Shown piece after piece: positions 5,598-5,956 of a DNA stretch of 5,956 nt. Every line of letters begins with the position of its first letter. Positions within the stretch are counted from its first letter, which is position 1. A program made the position numbers and the translations under genes. Source of the stretch: Rhodospirillaceae bacterium (GTDB lineage: Bacteria > Pseudomonadota > Alphaproteobacteria > Micavibrionales > Micavibrionaceae); contig DMIT01000018.1 of the NCBI GenBank assembly GCA_003452275.1, positions 725 to 6,680 on the forward strand, read 5' to 3'. Below the pieces are notes generated by a model that had not been told where the DNA came from, did no database searches, and worked only from the letters and a program-made list of their open reading frames with translations.

Positions 5598-5956
5598 CTA
5601 AGGAAACTGTTTCCGCATTATTTTGGCGGCTTCGACCATATTGATTAAAGCTGGCTTAACCTCTGCCCAGCCACGGGTTTTTAAACCGCAGTCAGGGTTC
5701 ACCCAGATTTGAGCAGAATCAAGAACGGTCGATGCCTTTTCCAGCAATCCAACCATTTCTTCAACCGTTGGAATACGCGGCGAATGGATATCATAGACAC
5801 CGGGGCCGATTTCATTCGGATATTCGAATTCGATAAAGGCTTCGAGCAATTCCATTTGTGAACGCGATGTTTCAATAGAAATAGAGTCTGCATCAAGCGC
5901 CGCAATCGACCCGATAATATCATTAAATTCTGAATAACACATATGGGTATGGATTT
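5598..5956 (-). CDS. metE: Cobalamin-independent methionine synthase, C-terminal part (cut by window edge)
   Basis: MetE transfers a methyl group from methyltetrahydrofolate-polyglutamate to homocysteine, the last step of methionine synthesis, in the cytoplasm. Only the final 119 codons are visible; the frame is open past 5956, so the internal ATG at 5942 is not the start. The catalytic zinc site is intact: HTHMC supplies the His and Cys ligands (His641 and Cys643 in E. coli numbering), IETSRS the Glu (665), and [11 protein letters not shown] the last Cys (726). The spacing matches the E. coli enzyme exactly. The conserved [11 protein letters not shown], with the proposed acid His694, is also present. 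The protein ends normally at KIMRKQFP with a TAG stop. The start, promoter and any upstream riboswitch lie outside the window. Confidence 0.97.
   Translation of the reverse strand, partial: IHTHMCYSEFNDIIGSIAALDADSISIETSRSQMELLEAFIEFEYPNEIGPGVYDIHSPRIPTVEEMVGLLEKASTVLDSAQIWVNPDCGLKTRGWAEVKPALINMVEAAKIMRKQFP

Overview
The window is about 6 kb of ordinary chromosome from an alphaproteobacterium of roughly balanced base composition. The best lineage evidence is the gene at 4742-5413, which encodes a DUF1013 protein of the TrcR type, a family known essentially from Alphaproteobacteria. A DUF465/YdcH-type small protein and a PhoU-tailed Na+/phosphate transporter with an alphaproteobacterial look agree with this. 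The genus cannot be fixed from the sequence.

Layout from left to right. Positions 1-756, minus strand: the start of rplA (L1, cut by the window edge) preceded by rplK (L11). They form an operon with a one-base gap, and a good sigma70-type promoter lies at 844-872. The roughly 80-nt leader folds into a two-stem structure resembling an L1 target. nusG, the usual upstream neighbour, is absent. Instead a divergent gene (935-2593, plus) encodes a Na/Pi cotransporter-PhoU protein. A 260-bp convergent gap follows (2594-2853), with two degenerate short-unit repeats: CACAGAG x3 with period 9, and CGAAG x3 with period 8. Next is an unrecognised 450-aa soluble helical protein (2854-4206, minus). It has its own near-consensus extended -10 promoter, back to back with the promoter of a YdcH-like 61-aa protein (4483-4668, plus). 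A compact bidirectional terminator (4692-4720) ends both the ydcH-like gene and the convergent trcR gene. Upstream of trcR is a leader with a clear hairpin (5468-5489). The right edge holds the last 119 codons of metE (5598-5956, minus) and a long AT-rich terminator hairpin.

The genes are mostly separate transcription units: translation (rplKA), phosphate transport or signalling, cell-cycle transcription (trcR) and methionine synthesis (metE). Apart from rplK-rplA they do not form one pathway. I see no mobile element, CRISPR array, RNA gene or defence cassette. The least explained items are the 450-aa orphan protein, the intergenic repeats, and the structured leaders of rplK and trcR.
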